Source of the DNA: Bordetella parapertussis
GTDB taxonomy: Bacteria > Pseudomonadota > Gammaproteobacteria > Burkholderiales > Burkholderiaceae_B
Length of the DNA stretch: 5,952 nucleotides
Assembly: GCA_945883615.1 (NCBI GenBank)
Contig: CAMCYB010000072.1
Coordinates: 1-5,952, forward strand
Reading direction: 5' to 3'
Shown piece by piece: positions 5,187-5,952 of this stretch; position 1 is the first letter of the stretch; each line of letters starts with the position of its first letter. Below the pieces are notes generated by a model. The model saw nothing but the letters and a program-made list of their open reading frames with translations. It ran no database searches and had not been told where the DNA came from. A program made the translations under genes and the position numbers.

Positions 5187-5843
5187 ATGTATAAGGGCAA
5201 GCAAACTACCAAAACCGAACCCCGTCCATTCACGCCCCTACCCCCACACAATAAAACATTAGGGTTATTAGTCAGTGCTACCCCCAAGTTAATTTATTTA
5301 CGCGACGGCGAAGTTGTTTTGTACAAACGAAATTCCACCCCCATTTATCAGTGTCGCTATAAATTAGCAGGCGGTGGATGGGTTAGGCTTAGCACACACA
5401 AAGCCTGTTTAGAAAATGCCGTATCTGTCGCTTGCGATTTATACGACGAGGCACGCTATAGACAACGTTTGGGCTTAGCACACGTAGCACAAAACTTCGC
5501 ACACATAGCAGAAGTAACGCTGAAAGAATTGCGACAGCAGATTGATTTGAGTAAGGGCAAGACAGCGTATCACTCGTATGTCAGTTGCGTTGAGAAATAC
5601 TTTCTACCCTATTTCGCTGACAAGTATTTGGAACAACTTACACACAGCGATATAAGTGAGTTTGAGTTGTGGCGAAATAGACAAATGGGTAAACCTCCCA
5701 AAGCATCTACCCTAAATAACTTCAGTAGTGCGTGGAATAGGCTGATAGCCACAGCAGTTAATAAAGGATGGGTAAGTGAAAAAACGCCAATTCCCAAGCT
5801 AAGCAGTGAATTGCCCCGGGTTTTGAGGAGGTTGATTGGTTAA
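5187..5843 (+). pseudogene. Tyrosine-recombinase integrase, 3'-truncated by an IS
   Basis: The 218-residue frame resembles the N-terminal half of a phage/genomic-island integrase. A basic N-terminus is followed by a beta-rich arm-binding-like region (KLIYLRDGEVVLYKR to GGWVRLSTHK, about 32-77). A SAM-like core-binding domain follows at about 105-200, including YVSCVEKYFLPYFADKYLEQLT and ISEFELWRNRQMGKPPKASTLNNFSSAWNRLIATAVNKGWV. The catalytic domain (Arg, HxxR and Tyr nucleophile) is absent. The native sequence stops near codon 206: from 5807 the DNA is the end of an IS3-family element, which adds ELPRVLRRLIG and then TAA at 5841-5843. The fragment cannot recombine DNA by itself, though it might still bind sites. 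No clear Shine-Dalgarno precedes the ATG at 5187, so the start is approximate. It lies just downstream of tRNA-Phe in the same direction, as expected for a tRNA-targeting element. Confidence 0.8.
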
Positions 5844-5952
5844 AGTGATTGGCACTCAACAGCCTTAATGCTTTGTTGCTTATGGTAATTTTCTTCTGCC
5901 TCAGCAGGAGTAATATACCCGATACGACTCAGTAGCCTTTGGTTATTAAACC
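5807..5952 (-). mobile_element. IS3-family insertion sequence, right end (partial)
   Basis: The integrase-like coding sense is lost at about 5807. There the sequence TGAATTGCCCCGGGTTTT begins, which has the TG... terminus and the GCCCCGGGTTT core I recall from terminal inverted repeats of some IS3-family elements. The transposase C-terminus is encoded inward on the minus strand from 5840, consistent with this being the right end of the IS. The left end, orfA, and the target duplication at the far side lie beyond the window. The exact boundary is inferred to within a few bases. Confidence 0.7.
5840..5952 (-). CDS. IS3-family transposase OrfB, C-terminal end (5' partial)
   Basis: The minus-strand frame reads FNNQRLLSRIGYITPAEA, then EENYHKQQSIKAVECQSL and TAA (5842-5840). 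The N/Q-R-x-x-S-x-I/L-G-Y-x-(S/T)-P-A-E pattern is the well-known C-terminal signature of IS3-family DDE transposases (rve integrase fold). The catalytic D, D and E residues lie upstream of this piece and outside the window, so activity cannot be judged. In this family the protein is usually made as an OrfAB fusion by -1 frameshifting. Its stop codon overlaps, on the opposite strand, the stop of the truncated integrase frame. Confidence 0.88.
   Translation of the reverse strand, partial: FNNQRLLSRIGYITPAEAEENYHKQQSIKAVECQSL

Noticed and set aside
5609..5797. Minus-strand open frame inside the integrase
   Set aside because: It is antisense to the core-binding domain; no start signal or recognisable features.
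1..5952. CRISPR array, toxin-antitoxin pair, retron or defence system
   Set aside because: No regularly spaced repeats, reverse transcriptase, nuclease or paired small genes are visible; the core block is housekeeping.

Overview
The window looks like a stretch of a proteobacterial chromosome, most likely betaproteobacterial (Burkholderiales-like). The main evidence is a minus-strand cluster hemA-prfA-prmC-grxD, an order I associate with Betaproteobacteria, and a convergent ttcA fragment whose residues resemble beta/gammaproteobacterial TtcA. This placement comes from memory of gene order and protein similarity; no search was run.

Layout. Positions 1-132 hold the C-terminal tail of an unrecognised reading frame. 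Its TAA directly abuts an in-frame ATG that opens a 5'-truncated ttcA (133-645, plus strand). The ttcA piece keeps the cysteine motifs but has lost the ATP-binding PP-loop. Positions 646-731 lie between convergent ttcA and grxD and contain a hairpin with a T-rich tail suited to ending grxD transcription. The minus strand then carries, in transcription order from right to left, hemA (glutamyl-tRNA reductase), prfA (release factor 1), prmC (release factor methyltransferase) and grxD (monothiol CGFS glutaredoxin). hemA has a recognisable sigma-70-type promoter. Upstream of it is a minus-strand gene for a 104-residue conserved-hypothetical protein, whose own promoter shares an 18-nt motif with the hemA promoter.

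The right end is an integration site. A complete tRNA-Phe gene (anticodon GAA) with encoded CCA is followed by a good intrinsic terminator, an inverted repeat, and the first ~206 codons of a tyrosine-recombinase integrase. The integrase gene is cut at about 5807 by the end of an IS3-family insertion sequence. The C-terminal end of the IS transposase is read on the minus strand and runs off the window.

How the genes work together: HemA takes glutamyl-tRNA into tetrapyrrole synthesis. PrfA ends translation at UAA/UAG, and PrmC methylates the glutamine of its GGQ motif. GrxD handles [2Fe-2S] clusters. The core block is ordinary and intact. Both edges show genome erosion: a decapitated ttcA on the left, and a tRNA-targeted mobile element inactivated by an IS on the right. 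I see no convincing evidence of a new multi-gene system. The points most worth a second look are the two rearrangement junctions, the inverted repeat in front of the integrase, and the shared promoter motif.
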